Source of the DNA: Bacteroidota bacterium
Lineage (GTDB): Bacteria > Bacteroidota > Bacteroidia > Sphingobacteriales > Sphingobacteriaceae
Direction of reading: 5' to 3'
NCBI GenBank assembly: GCA_023450085.1
Contig: JAEXHI010000021.1
Location: 186,001 to 250,000 of the forward strand
DNA length: 64,000 bases
The notes under the pieces were generated by a model. It did no database searches. It was not told the origin of the DNA and saw nothing but the letters and a program-made list of their open reading frames with translations. This document shows, in pieces, positions 53,663-63,723 of this stretch. Position 1 is the first letter of the stretch. Every line of letters starts with the position of its first letter. The translations under genes and the position numbers were made by a program.

Positions 53663-56200
53663 ATGATCAATTACATGAAACAAAACCTATGGAGTACCCT
53701 ATGTTTGTTAATGGTAACTGTTTACGCTCATGCACAAAAAACAGTTCCTTTACCCAGCGTTAATTTAACTTGGAAAGTATTACAACATGGCTATAACAAT
53801 ACTGCCGAAACACTATCTGAACTAGTCATTACCAATCCTTCTGCCAAAAGCTTCCCTGCAAAAGGTTGGGCTATTTATTTCAATGCTGGAAATCCCCGCA
53901 ATGCAAAACATGACACCTTATTATTGAAGTTGGAGCACATCAATGGTGATTTATTTAGAATTACACCTCGAAAAGATTTCAAAGGTATTGCGGCTAAGAA
54001 ATCAGTAAGTATGCAAATTGTGTCTAGAAGCCTTAAAAACATCACTGACTTTTCTGAAGGTTTTTATATTGTTTATGATCAATATCCATCTCAACCTATT
54101 AGCTTAAAAGCAACGGATGTGTCGCTTATAGACGACAGTAAGCAACAGAAAGAAATCGCAAAGCAAATTTTTGAGCAGAACAAACTCATAAGCCCTCTTC
54201 AAATAAAGGATATCCCTCCTATTATACCTAGTCCGGTAAGTTATGAAAGGCTAACTGGTAGTTTTCAATTGAACGGAGCCACCAAGATCATTGCTGCGGC
54301 GAAATTCCAAAAAGAAGCGCAGTTGCTGAGTACTGAACTAGGTAAGGTAATGACCGTTGCGCCTACTTTGGCTAGTGCTGGAACGCAAAATGTGATTTCG
54401 ATACAAGAGAAAGCCATTAACAACGCAGAGGGTTATGAACTAGCAATCAGTCCCTCGCATATTAACATCTATGCTTCAAATCCAGCGGGTGCTTTTTATG
54501 CCATACAGAGCTTAAAAAATTTATTGCCTACGCAGGTATGGAAAGCTAAGCAGCCGAGTATTACACTTGCAGCTTTACACATTAAAGATGAACCACGGTT
54601 TCAGCACCGTGCCTTCATGATGGATATTGCCCGTAATTTCCAACCCAAAGCGCAAATACTTAAAGTTTTAGATGTACTTTCCCTATACAAAATCAACGTT
54701 TTCCATTTACATTTTAACGATGACGAAGGTTGGAGAATTGAAATTGAAGGTCTGCCTGAATTAACCGAAGTTGGCGGCCGACGTGGCCATACCTTAACGG
54801 AAGAGGCACATTTGTTTCCTTCATATGGTTCGGGTCCTAGTGTGAGCAATCGTTCAGGTAGTGGTCATTTGAGCAAAGCTGATTTTATAGAGATATTGAA
54901 ATATGCCACCGCACGACATATCAAGGTTATTCCAGAATATGAAACTCCTGGTCATGCCCGTGCCGCCATTAAGGCTATGGATGCGCGTTACCATCGCTTA
55001 ATGAAAGCTGGCAAACCTACAGAAGCTAAGCAGTATTTATTGAGAGATTTGGAAGATCAATCGGTATATAGATCTGTGCAAGGATTTAGCGATAATGTGA
55101 TTAACCCCGCAGTACCTTCGGTATACACTTTCATGGGAAAAATCATTGATGAAACCATTTCCATGTACGCTGCTGCGGGCGCTCCTTTGCATACCATCCA
55201 TTTTGGTGGTGATGAGGTACCAAATGGCGTTTGGGAAAAATCGCCAGCCGTAAAAGCTTTATTAGAAAAAGATAAAAGCATTGAAAATGTTGATGAACTA
55301 TGGCACTACTACTTTAAAAATGTAAATGCGTTGTTAAAAGCCAAGAACCTTTACCTATCGGGATGGGAAGAAATTGGTTTAAAGAAACAATTGGTAAATG
55401 GCAGAAAGCAAATGGTGCTGGACACTCGTTTCGTTAGTGAAAACTTCCATACCGATGTATGGAACAACCTAAAAGGCAATGAAGATTTAGCTTATAAGCT
55501 AGCAAATGCAGGCTATAAAGTGGTACTTACCAATGTGACCAATATGTACCTAGATTTAGCTTACAGTAAAGATTATAACGAAATTGGACAGTATTGGGGC
55601 GGTTATGTGGATGTAGACAAACCTTTTAACCTGATCCCTTTTGATTATTACAAGAACCAAACGGAAGATCAATACGGCAATCCACTGCCTAAAGGTTATT
55701 ACAACGGCATGGACAAATTGAATGAAAATGCTAAGGCAAACATTGTAGGGCTACAAGCGCCATTATGGGCCGAGGTATTGCATAACGAAGAACGTTTTGA
55801 GTATTTGTTTTTACCAAAGATCATGGGCTTGGCAGAACGCAGCTGGGCAGCTAACCCTACTTGGGCTACGGAGAATAATGCCGAAACCAGTAAATCTCTG
55901 TATCAAAAAGATTGGTCGAGCTTTGTGCATAGAATTGGCAAAACCGAATTGCCTAAATTAAACTACTATGCGGGAGGTTTTGCTTATAGAATTCCAACCG
56001 CTGGCTATTTGGTTACAGCTAACAAAGTAACGGCCAATGTCCTTTATCCAGATTTGGTTATTCGATATACCACCGACGGTTCTACTCCAACGGTTAAAAG
56101 CGCTAAATACTCGTCTGAAATACCTTATCAGAACAACATTAAATTGAGAGTGTTTAACAATGAAGGAAGAGGCGGAAGAACCGTAAAGGTGATCAAGTAG
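53663..56200 (+). CDS. Beta-N-acetylhexosaminidase (GH20), large secreted form
   Basis: 845 aa (ATG at 53663, or 53675 giving a shorter signal peptide). Signal peptide ends near VYAHAQK. A CHB_HEX-type carbohydrate-binding domain (about 28-160; VNLTWKVLQHGYNN), the GH20b domain (about 185-310), the catalytic GH20 barrel (about 315-760; FHLHFNDDEGWRIEI and IHFGGDEVPNGVW, whose Asp-Glu pair is catalytic) and a CHB_HEX_C domain (about 785-845; LVIRYTTDGSTPTVKS). It should cleave chitobiose and related GlcNAc ends in the periplasm or at the surface. It follows nagX by 21 bases. Confidence 0.95.
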   Translation: MINYMKQNLWSTLCLLMVTVYAHAQKTVPLPSVNLTWKVLQHGYNNTAETLSELVITNPSAKSFPAKGWAIYFNAGNPRNAKHDTLLLKLEHINGDLFRITPRKDFKGIAAKKSVSMQIVSRSLKNITDFSEGFYIVYDQYPSQPISLKATDVSLIDDSKQQKEIAKQIFEQNKLISPLQIKDIPPIIPSPVSYERLTGSFQLNGATKIIAAAKFQKEAQLLSTELGKVMTVAPTLASAGTQNVISIQEKAINNAEGYELAISPSHINIYASNPAGAFYAIQSLKNLLPTQVWKAKQPSITLAALHIKDEPRFQHRAFMMDIARNFQPKAQILKVLDVLSLYKINVFHLHFNDDEGWRIEIEGLPELTEVGGRRGHTLTEEAHLFPSYGSGPSVSNRSGSGHLSKADFIEILKYATARHIKVIPEYETPGHARAAIKAMDARYHRLMKAGKPTEAKQYLLRDLEDQSVYRSVQGFSDNVINPAVPSVYTFMGKIIDETISMYAAAGAPLHTIHFGGDEVPNGVWEKSPAVKALLEKDKSIENVDELWHYYFKNVNALLKAKNLYLSGWEEIGLKKQLVNGRKQMVLDTRFVSENFHTDVWNNLKGNEDLAYKLANAGYKVVLTNVTNMYLDLAYSKDYNEIGQYWGGYVDVDKPFNLIPFDYYKNQTEDQYGNPLPKGYYNGMDKLNENAKANIVGLQAPLWAEVLHNEERFEYLFLPKIMGLAERSWAANPTWATENNAETSKSLYQKDWSSFVHRIGKTELPKLNYYAGGFAYRIPTAGYLVTANKVTANVLYPDLVIRYTTDGSTPTVKSAKYSSEIPYQNNIKLRVFNNEGRGGRTVKVIK

Positions 56201-56220
56201 ATAGCATTTCGTTTACTTCA

Positions 56221-56254
56221 AAAGCTCCTAATCGTTTTGGTTAGGAGCTTTTAT
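56221..56254 (+). terminator. Terminator after the GH20 gene
   Basis: AAAGCTCCTAA (56221-56231) and TTAGGAGCTTT (56241-56251), perfect 11-bp stem, 9-base loop, then TTATATTTGG. The stem begins with A and ends with T, so it may work in both directions. Confidence 0.82.
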
Positions 56255-56271
56255 ATTTGGTAATGTCTCGC

Positions 56272-56461
56272 CATAGTCCGTCATCTCGATCCCGAAGTTT
56301 CGGGAGAGAGATCTTTGGATATGCTTTAAAAACTAGTTAGGTGGATGACAAAAGAGATTTACTTCGTAGCTGCTTCGCGGTCCTCGTCGTTGCACTTCCC
56401 TCGGAATGACAGGGCTATGAAAGGAACTTACCACTAATTCCTAGCTACTAACCACTAGTTC
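56272..56461. repeat. Repeat modules
   Basis: A CGTCATCTCGATCCCGAAG palindromic piece (about 56280-56310), the 35-bp element in reverse (about 56376-56412) and a short TTAGTG-like run (about 56430-56461) immediately after the stop of the CBM9-like gene. Confidence 0.6.
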
Positions 56462-57109
56462 CTAACCACTAACAAAAACCAACTCCCCAAAAAAGTCCTT
56501 TCTGTGAAAGTCAGGCTGTTCTGCTTCGATCATGTTCCAAGTGAGGAAATGTGGCTGGGGCAAACCATCACCGCATTTATAAAAATTGCCTTTGGCCTGT
56601 AGGCGATGAAAAGAATCAATCTGATGCTTAATGAAAATCTCTTTCGGAATCACCAACATGATTTCCCAGTCAAACCCTTCATTGCTATTAATCGTACTGT
56701 TGGCGTTAATTTTAGAAGAAAAGCTCAATTGCTTGATGATCTCCACAGGTAATAATTCCCTGTCTAATCTGTCGTTGCCATAACCAATCTTGGTAAATCC
56801 CAAACAATTAAATTCAAGGTTATAGTAACCCTCATCATCAAAAGCAATGAAAAGTTCCACACAACTGTCATTGTGAATATTCCCGTTGGTGCCCTCATTG
56901 GCACTTAGGTATTTCTCCGAAATCACATATTTCAATAGTATTGCATCGCCATTATGCGCCATTAAAAACTCAGCCTGAGCATCAGCCTGGTAAGCTGGCC
57001 ATGGGTTACAATCAATCGCAACGGCTTGCAAGCTATCCATTAACTGGTTTAGTTTGTCTATTTCCTTAAGGTTATGGGTATCTAAAAACGGAATCTCTAA
57101 TCTTCTCAC
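56462..57109 (-). CDS. CBM9/DOMON-like carbohydrate-binding protein
   Basis: 215 aa from a GTG at 57109; no upstream ATG is available and the frame fits. Sequence matches the carbohydrate-binding family 9-like group: DSCVELFIAFDDEGYYNLEFN, the central strand pair, and EIMLVIPKEIF. No signal peptide is visible, so it would be cytoplasmic unless exported by another route. It lies 23 bases downstream of nagA and ends the minus-strand nag run. The natural ligand is unknown; a sugar linked to chitin or GlcNAc is inferred from its neighbours. Confidence 0.8.
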   Translation of the reverse strand: MRRLEIPFLDTHNLKEIDKLNQLMDSLQAVAIDCNPWPAYQADAQAEFLMAHNGDAILLKYVISEKYLSANEGTNGNIHNDSCVELFIAFDDEGYYNLEFNCLGFTKIGYGNDRLDRELLPVEIIKQLSFSSKINANSTINSNEGFDWEIMLVIPKEIFIKHQIDSFHRLQAKGNFYKCGDGLPQPHFLTWNMIEAEQPDFHRKDFFGELVFVSG

Positions 57110-57132
57110 ACTTATTTCTTTTTGGTATCGGC

Positions 57133-58332
57133 TTAAAATTTTACTTCATCTTTGGTATACACCAAGTTTCCTTTCACAATGGTGGCTGCAATGTTAATGT
57201 CTTCGTCAAAAATGACCACATCAGCATCTTTACCTTTAACCAGTTCTCCTTTTCTGTCGGCAATATTTAGGATTTTAGCTGGAGTGGTACTCGCCATTTT
57301 TACCGCATCCACTAAAGGGACTTCTGCTAAGGCAATCATATTTCGCACTAGCCTATCCGCAGTGGCTACGCTGCCCGCAAAGGCCGTACGATCTGGTAAT
57401 TTGGCTACACCATCTTCAATAATCACCTCCAACCCATCTTTCAAGCTCCCCAATACACTTTTGCCTTCGGGCATTCCTGCCCCTCTCATCGCATCGGTAA
57501 TTAAAGCAGTATGCTCGGTTCCTTTAATTTTGTAAATCAGTTTAAGTAAAGGTGCAGGTAGGTGGATGCCGTCTACAATAATTTCAACGGTCATTTCATC
57601 CAACAGATAGGCACTCTCTATGGCCCCTGCATAACGAAATGCATTTCTACGTGATACCCCCGACATGCAAGAATAAAAATGCGTAGCATGGGTAAAACCA
57701 ACTTCATAGGCCTGCACCACTTCCTCATAAATGGCATCCGTATGGGCAATAGCGGCTAAAACACCATGTTGCCTTAAAAACCGACCGAAGTCCAAGGTTC
57801 CTGGTAATTCGGGTGCTGCACTCCACCTTTTGATATGTTTTGAAGCCGCCAACACTTCCTGGTACTCTTTAGGATCAGGATTACGGATATACCTAGGGTC
57901 TTGTGCACCCTTTTGCGACATGGCAAAATAAGGTCCTTCAATGTGTATGCCTACAAAATCTGCTCCTGAATTATTAATAGCATCTGCCTTTTCATAAATA
58001 TCCAAGGTTGTCAACAAATCATCCTTTTCACAGCTTAATGTGGTAGGCATTAATGCGGTAGTGCCGTATTTAGCATGTGTTTGGGCAATCTTTAGAAAAG
58101 CTTCGATGGTGTTATCCATAAAATCGTGGCCACCACCACCATGAACATGCATATCTATAAAACCAGGGGCTACATATTTCCCTTTGGCATCTATCTCCAA
58201 AGCACCTTCCACCAGCATGTTTTGGTTGCCCACTTCAGCAATCTTTCCATTGGAAATTACCAAAGTACCCTCTTTTAGCACTCCTGCTGGAGTGATGATT
58301 TGGGCATTAAATATTTTAATCAAATTACTCAT
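57133..58332 (-). CDS. nagA: N-acetylglucosamine-6-phosphate deacetylase
   Basis: 399 aa, amidohydrolase fold. HxH metal motif in GFIDMHVHGGGGHDFMDN (about 57-74), Glu in GIHIEGPYFA (about 129), IAHTDAIYEE and GFTHATHFYSCMSG with metal and substrate His, and the catalytic Asp in ALITDAMRGAGM. Length is normal. It removes the acetyl group from GlcNAc-6-phosphate, giving the substrate for NagB. The gene follows the MFS transporter by 6 bases in the minus-strand run that begins at 61237. Confidence 0.96.
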   Translation of the reverse strand: MSNLIKIFNAQIITPAGVLKEGTLVISNGKIAEVGNQNMLVEGALEIDAKGKYVAPGFIDMHVHGGGGHDFMDNTIEAFLKIAQTHAKYGTTALMPTTLSCEKDDLLTTLDIYEKADAINNSGADFVGIHIEGPYFAMSQKGAQDPRYIRNPDPKEYQEVLAASKHIKRWSAAPELPGTLDFGRFLRQHGVLAAIAHTDAIYEEVVQAYEVGFTHATHFYSCMSGVSRRNAFRYAGAIESAYLLDEMTVEIIVDGIHLPAPLLKLIYKIKGTEHTALITDAMRGAGMPEGKSVLGSLKDGLEVIIEDGVAKLPDRTAFAGSVATADRLVRNMIALAEVPLVDAVKMASTTPAKILNIADRKGELVKGKDADVVIFDEDINIAATIVKGNLVYTKDEVKF

Positions 58333-58338
58333 GGGGGA

Positions 58339-59667
58339 TTATTTTTTGTTGGTCCAGCTTTTTAACTTGTGACCATAGAAAGCGTAAAAAATCAAATAAG
58401 TATAACAAGGAATCAGCACCCAATAGGCTTCTCTTAAGCTATGCTGATCTGCCCAATAACCGTAAAGCAAAGGCATAATGGCATTGCCACAAAGGCCCAT
58501 GATCAATAATGAAGCTCCTGTTTTGATGAAACGGCCAAGGTTATCCAAAGCCAATGGCCAAACTCCCGCCCATATCATGGAATTAGCAAAACCTAACAGC
58601 ACAATGAACCAAACGGAGATATCGGTCTGGTGACCAAACAATGTCATTCTTCCTGAAAACAACAGGATACAGCAGCTTAATGTTAAGCCCAACAAGGTGC
58701 AAATCTTTAAAGCATTTAACTGCGACAATACTTTTGGAATAAATGTAATGCCCAACAAATAGCCAATAATAGTGGCCGTTAGGGTGTAAGATGGAAAAGA
58801 TTTAGCTTCCATAAAATCCATCCCATGATGGGTAGCGTAGTTCACAATACTATCTACCGCAATTACTTGTGAGCCCACATGGAAAAAAATGGCGACAGCT
58901 CCAAGTACCAAGTATGGAAAGTCCAAAATACTGTTCTTACCCTCATTGGCAGTAGAAACTTCATCCGTTTCGGTTTCTGTATCAATTTCTGGCAAAGGCG
59001 AAAACCTTACAAAAAGGCCCAAAAGCAATAGTAGAGCTGCTACTGCACCGTAAGGTACCACTACTCTTTGAATCAGTTCATCTAGCGCATTGGCTTTTTC
59101 TATGCCCTGCATTTTCTCGATTTGTTTAAACAACGCACTATCTGTTGGACGCAATATCACTGCGGAGAACAGCAATGGAGCAATAATGCCTGCCATTTTA
59201 TTGCAAATGCCCATAATGCTAAAACGCTGTGCTGCGCTTTCTTTAGGGCCAAGAATAGTAATGTATGGATTGGCTGCGGTCTGTAAAATAGCCAAACCAA
59301 TACCCAGCGTAAACAAACCTGTTAAAAATATGCCATAAGTACGAGTTAAACCAGCTGGGATGAATAGTAATGCACCAATGCACATGGCCCAAAACCCTAA
59401 CATCATCCCTCGCTTAAAACCAACCCTTTTCAATAAATATCCCGCAGGTAGCGACATCACCAAATAGGCGATATAAAAGGCAAAAGCAACTAAATAAGAT
59501 TGGAAATGGTTAAGCTCGCAGGCTATTTTGAAAAACGGAATGAGAATAGCATTGATCCAAGTCACAAAACCAAATATGAAGAACAACAGTCCTATTAAAG
59601 AAATAGAAATAATGGTGTCCTTCTTACTGAGTGATGAAACTGCTACGGTATGGTTTGGTATCGGCAT
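58339..59667 (-). CDS. MFS sugar transporter (FucP/NagP-like)
   Basis: 442 aa with twelve membrane segments. Motifs of the glucose/galactose/fucose proton-symporter subfamily: SLIGLLFFIFGFVTWINAIL, PAGYLLKRVGFKRGMMLGF, AILQTAANPYITILGP and a long central loop ETDEVSTANEGKNS. Members in chitin-using Bacteroidota and gammaproteobacteria import GlcNAc (NagP). It lies between a GH20 gene (1-base gap) and nagA (6 bases), so GlcNAc is the most likely substrate. Confident in family, moderate in substrate. Confidence 0.9.
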   Translation of the reverse strand: MPIPNHTVAVSSLSKKDTIISISLIGLLFFIFGFVTWINAILIPFFKIACELNHFQSYLVAFAFYIAYLVMSLPAGYLLKRVGFKRGMMLGFWAMCIGALLFIPAGLTRTYGIFLTGLFTLGIGLAILQTAANPYITILGPKESAAQRFSIMGICNKMAGIIAPLLFSAVILRPTDSALFKQIEKMQGIEKANALDELIQRVVVPYGAVAALLLLLGLFVRFSPLPEIDTETETDEVSTANEGKNSILDFPYLVLGAVAIFFHVGSQVIAVDSIVNYATHHGMDFMEAKSFPSYTLTATIIGYLLGITFIPKVLSQLNALKICTLLGLTLSCCILLFSGRMTLFGHQTDISVWFIVLLGFANSMIWAGVWPLALDNLGRFIKTGASLLIMGLCGNAIMPLLYGYWADQHSLREAYWVLIPCYTYLIFYAFYGHKLKSWTNKK

Positions 59668-59668
59668 T

Positions 59669-61237
59669 TTATCGTTTGTTATTAAGTTTGATGTGGTTTA
59701 ATCTGGCAAATAAGTCGTAATATCTGAAGTTTCTAAGTCTTGCCTCTTCTGCTATTTCTTTGGCAGAAAGTATATTTTTGTTCAATGAAGTAAACTTTTG
59801 GTCTACCTCTAAAACATTTAAAGCTTCCAGTTTTTTTAATAAGTCATTTGCCGAAGCAGGAACGAAAGCAGCTTGGTTCATGGCCACTTCCACTTCCATG
59901 CTCACTAAATAATTGTAACGTATGTTGGCCATGAGTACATAGTGACTAAATTCCGTTTGGTTTTTGACCACTTTAATGGCTTTCAAGGTATTTAAGGTAA
60001 ATAAAGCACTATCTACTAACTGCTTAACGGTAAATCCAGCTTTACTCACTTGACCTTGGCTAACTTCATAAGGAGCTAACTTTAAAGCCGTCCAAAATTG
60101 AGCTGCTTGAGCTTTATTTAGTCCATATTTTTCCTTGGCGTAACTTTCCACAAACTCATTGGCATTAAGGGCTTGCTGCATATTTACCGCTTTAAAAAAT
60201 CCGTTAATCAGCATATTGAAGCCTGATATGGGATAAACTCTTCTAATGGCATGCAAATCAATATAATCACTGTGCGACTCGGCTATAGGCGAGTAAATAC
60301 CCGAAGTAGACCATGAAGTCATGATCATGCCTTTATAGCCAAGCTCACGAGCCTGCGGAATAAAAGTTTTGATATTATTGAAGTGCTTGGTCCAGTCGGT
60401 CAAAAAGTAATTATCGGGATGGCTTCTTATGGCTGGTGAGCCCCAAATTTCAAAACCGCTTTGCATTAGCTTTTTATGGTCGCCAAAACGATCCAAATCC
60501 CAACCATAGTTCCAATCAATGAAAATGGTTTCTTTAGGCAATGATTTTAAAGCATCAGGATATTTTAGGGCTATATCTGCCCAAACCACAGGCTTTTTAC
60601 CAAGACTTACCACCAATTCGCAAAGCATTTTGATGTAATCACCGTACAACCTACCCATCCCTAGTGAATCGGCCTTACGCTTTGATTCTGGCGACCGTCC
60701 CAGCAAATAGGTTTCATCTCCACCGATGTGGAAATAAGAAGATTTGTGCGTACTGATCAAATCCTTGTACAAATCTGAGAACAAAGCTTTACAAGCTTCT
60801 TCCTTGATAGGATTTACCTGTGAATAGTCCTTTTGGTCTTCACGTAGGTTTTTATAGCGATAATTTTTAAGGATATATTCTACGTGTCCAAAGCTTTGTT
60901 GCAAGGGAATCACATCGATTTTCAAGGAATCGCAATAAGCAATAAACGACTTCACCTCAGCCCTGCTATAAGCATACTTATTGGCAATTACGGCATGTTT
61001 TTCAAAAGGATAAGTGCCTTCCCACTCCATTACTAAGGTATTGATGCCGTTTTTGCTCAAATTAAGTACAAAAGCCTTCAAAGCAGGCAGCTTCATTACC
61101 TGTATTCTCAAATCAAGGTGAAAGCCTTTAATGGGAAAATCCTTATCATTGGCAAAAGCCGTTCGGGTGCTAAAAGTCAATAATGATAATAATATGCTTA
61201 GGCTTACTATTAGCTGGTGTATTTTTACTTTATTCAA
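59669..61237 (-). CDS. GH20 beta-N-acetylhexosaminidase-like enzyme, compact form
   Basis: 522 aa, TTG start at 61237 (no ATG before residue 48; an in-frame stop lies a few codons upstream). Signal peptide ends at about AFANDKD. One catalytic domain without the GH20b and carbohydrate-binding modules of the 53663 enzyme: GFHLDLRIQVMKLPALKAF, HIGGDETYLLG (Asp-Glu catalytic pair) and IFIDWNYGWDL. Probably acts on a different GlcNAc-containing substrate. First gene of the minus-strand operon with the transporter, nagA and the CBM9-like gene. Confidence 0.9.
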   Translation of the reverse strand: MNKVKIHQLIVSLSILLSLLTFSTRTAFANDKDFPIKGFHLDLRIQVMKLPALKAFVLNLSKNGINTLVMEWEGTYPFEKHAVIANKYAYSRAEVKSFIAYCDSLKIDVIPLQQSFGHVEYILKNYRYKNLREDQKDYSQVNPIKEEACKALFSDLYKDLISTHKSSYFHIGGDETYLLGRSPESKRKADSLGMGRLYGDYIKMLCELVVSLGKKPVVWADIALKYPDALKSLPKETIFIDWNYGWDLDRFGDHKKLMQSGFEIWGSPAIRSHPDNYFLTDWTKHFNNIKTFIPQARELGYKGMIMTSWSTSGIYSPIAESHSDYIDLHAIRRVYPISGFNMLINGFFKAVNMQQALNANEFVESYAKEKYGLNKAQAAQFWTALKLAPYEVSQGQVSKAGFTVKQLVDSALFTLNTLKAIKVVKNQTEFSHYVLMANIRYNYLVSMEVEVAMNQAAFVPASANDLLKKLEALNVLEVDQKFTSLNKNILSAKEIAEEARLRNFRYYDLFARLNHIKLNNKR

Positions 61238-61400
61238 ACCTATTTATCTTTTTGAAAATTAAATAATTGTCACTAATAATATCGAGCGTTGTTAATTAGA
61301 TGACGGGTTAAGGTATCAATCACTAAAAACAGCATAATGCGGTCTTAGATATGCATCCCCCGATTGCGCTAAGACCTTTTCATTATACTGATATCTTTAT

Positions 61401-62804
61401 TTATGGTTTTATAAATTTAGTTACTCCATTGTTCTGATTTTCTGATAATTTCACTACGTATAATCCTTTGGGTACGCCACTAACATCTACAGTGGGTTGA
61501 TTAGTTCCTTTTTGCAAACTGATTTTTTTAACGATCAGCTGCTTTCCGCTTAAATCAGTTACGACTAAATTACCCGTGGTATTTGCAGAAGCTTGATAAG
61601 CCAACATTAATTGCTGGTTAGCATTTACAAAGGCAGCTAACTTGTTTCTTTCCAAGTCGTATTTTACCAATACAGGACCAAATTCCTCACTGTCTCCATT
61701 TAAATCTACCTGCTTTAGTTTGTAATAGTTATCTCCGCGTAAAGGTGCTTTATCTACCCATTTGTAGTTGGACGTGGTGCTACCTAATCCTTTTGGTGTT
61801 ACTTGAGCTATTGATTTAAATTCACCTGTATTTGAAGCTCTTAAAACTTCAAAATAGGCATTATCTTTTTCCGAAGCCGTAGCCCAATTCAATTGTACGC
61901 CGCTGGTTGTTTTTTCTCCATTAAATGAAATCAGTTTTACTGGAAGAACATTTTGAGGAATCCAGCCGAATTTGATATTGCTTATGGCAAACTTCAAAGT
62001 ATTTAAGGTACTACTGGTTCCAGCAAATAATAGCGCATTGATACTTTGATCTACCGCCAACTCTGCCGAAGTGGCCAAGTTGGGAGAAGCTGATACGAGT
62101 ACTGGTGTATTGTTTGCGTAAACATGATAGCTCCTTGCAGGTAGCGAATAGTTAGTGGCTCCCCTAGTGTAGCTTTTAGCGACGTTAGTATTATTGCAAT
62201 AAATTTCGACATTGATCAAGCCTGTTTTAGGAAAAACCTCTGTGTTCGGTGTAGCGTAAGAAAAAGTACTTAAACGCACGCCAGAGTTACTAAAGCTATT
62301 GCCCACTGTAAATCTTAAGGCGCCAAAAACGCCAGGTGCCGAAGCATTGATCAATGGATTGCTGTCGGTGAATATGTCGGATGTTTTTCCAAAGCCGATC
62401 ACTGCAGTTCCCGAAGTTCCACCATCAAAAGACAAATCGAAGAAAATACTAGTGACCGCTGTCGCATTTGGTACATCGTAAAGCGCCACTTTATTAGGTT
62501 CGTTTGTTTTACTGGCATTTAAGGTAAGTACTGAGCCTGTCAAAGTAATATTGGCACCAGCCTCAGCAGCCGTAGAAATACGAGCTTTTGCTGTACCTGT
62601 TGGTGCGGGTAACCATCCTGCCGTAGCTTGTGACGATACAGATGAATTAATGGACGGTCCGTAAGCATAAGTGCCATTCCCTGAAAGGACATAATCAAAA
62701 GAAGTAGCTTGTGTTGCCCCTTGCCATTGCCCATAGGTTTGTGCTTTGGCTGCAACTGCTGCTCCTAAGAGAAAAGGGATATATAGTAGAAATTTTAATT
62801 TCAT
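61401..62804 (-). CDS. Secreted protein with putative type IX sorting domain
   Basis: 467 aa. Signal peptide ends near AVAAKAQTYG. An N-terminal domain (about 20-310) of the same kind as the two genes upstream, with YGQWQGATQATSFDY and GTAVIGFGKTSDIFTDSNP, then LPVKLISFNGEKTTSGVQLN, a fibronectin-like stretch often found before sorting tails, and a C-terminal type A sorting-like domain (about 395-467; LVVTDLSGKQL and GLYVVKLSENQNN). It should pass the outer membrane by type IX secretion and be surface-attached or released. Function unknown. Confidence 0.8.
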   Translation of the reverse strand: MKLKFLLYIPFLLGAAVAAKAQTYGQWQGATQATSFDYVLSGNGTYAYGPSINSSVSSQATAGWLPAPTGTAKARISTAAEAGANITLTGSVLTLNASKTNEPNKVALYDVPNATAVTSIFFDLSFDGGTSGTAVIGFGKTSDIFTDSNPLINASAPGVFGALRFTVGNSFSNSGVRLSTFSYATPNTEVFPKTGLINVEIYCNNTNVAKSYTRGATNYSLPARSYHVYANNTPVLVSASPNLATSAELAVDQSINALLFAGTSSTLNTLKFAISNIKFGWIPQNVLPVKLISFNGEKTTSGVQLNWATASEKDNAYFEVLRASNTGEFKSIAQVTPKGLGSTTSNYKWVDKAPLRGDNYYKLKQVDLNGDSEEFGPVLVKYDLERNKLAAFVNANQQLMLAYQASANTTGNLVVTDLSGKQLIVKKISLQKGTNQPTVDVSGVPKGLYVVKLSENQNNGVTKFIKP

Positions 62805-62833
62805 ATTGGTTAGGTTTAGCGTTGAGTTAGCAT

Positions 62834-63709
62834 TTAGTTTTGCGACAGCGTGCCTGCCTTAATATTGCTGATTGAAAAGTTCAAGGTATTTTCTGCGCTG
62901 CTTGCTCCCGTAAGCATAAAAGCATCAATAGCCATGTTTGGCTCTAATTCGCCCGTAGCAGGAAGGTTTTCGGAGCCATTTAACTTTACTGACTTGTCGT
63001 TCACAAAAATCCTGAAGGTTTGTGCAGGTAGCGTATAAACATTTCCCTTTCTGGTGAAAGATTGCTCTTCTTTAGAATTGTTACTGTAGATTTCTATGTT
63101 CAGGTTACCACTTTTCTCAAATAGGTCGGTATCATAAGGCTTGTGCACATAAGCTGTTCCGTTAAGTGTTCTATGCTCTGGGTTAGTAAATGTACTTCCT
63201 ACCATGAACCTAATGGCACCAAACAGCCCTTCTTGTTTTCTGTTGTTATAACCAGCCGCATTTTTGAAAATACTCGTCATGGAGTTTCCAAAAGCTAAAA
63301 CCGCGGTGCCTTTCACGCCATCATTAAACGACAAAGAGAAGAACAAGCTTCCTACTGGTGAGGATTGAGGGATTTCGGTTACTGAAAATTTGTTAGGAGT
63401 TTCGCTACTGCTAGCACCAAAATTCAATACCGTTTTATTGAGCGCAAAGCCCGCTCCTGCCGAAGCCGCCACACTTACTTTGGCCTCACCTGATGGCGGA
63501 AAAGGTAGAAAGCCTGGCTTGTCTTTACTCGATTCCGAAGATTTAGCTTCTGAACCAGCATTAAATTTCTTTCCTGTTCCCGTTCCAGTGCTTAAATCAT
63601 AATTCCAAGTGATAGCTTCTTTTGAACCTTTCCAAGTTCCATAAGTTTGCGCCTTTGTGGCCGAGGCATATAAGCCTAAAATGGCTAATGTTAAAAATTT
63701 AATCTTCAT
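62834..63709 (-). CDS. Secreted paralogue without sorting domain
   Basis: 291 aa. Signal peptide ends near ASATKAQTYG, followed by TWKGSKEAITWNY, the counterpart of the 61401 gene start. The domain matches that gene and the next one in order: NKFSVTEIP, SLFFSLSFNDGVKGTAVLAF, LNIEIYSNNSKEEQSF, NVYTLPAQTFRIFVNDKSVK and NTLNFSISNIKAG. The fibronectin-like and sorting tails are missing, so it either stays in the periplasm or is released otherwise. Two paralogues in tandem, gaps 29 and 14 bases, point to local duplication. Confidence 0.78.
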   Translation of the reverse strand: MKIKFLTLAILGLYASATKAQTYGTWKGSKEAITWNYDLSTGTGTGKKFNAGSEAKSSESSKDKPGFLPFPPSGEAKVSVAASAGAGFALNKTVLNFGASSSETPNKFSVTEIPQSSPVGSLFFSLSFNDGVKGTAVLAFGNSMTSIFKNAAGYNNRKQEGLFGAIRFMVGSTFTNPEHRTLNGTAYVHKPYDTDLFEKSGNLNIEIYSNNSKEEQSFTRKGNVYTLPAQTFRIFVNDKSVKLNGSENLPATGELEPNMAIDAFMLTGASSAENTLNFSISNIKAGTLSQN

Positions 63710-63723
63710 ATTGTTTGTTTAGT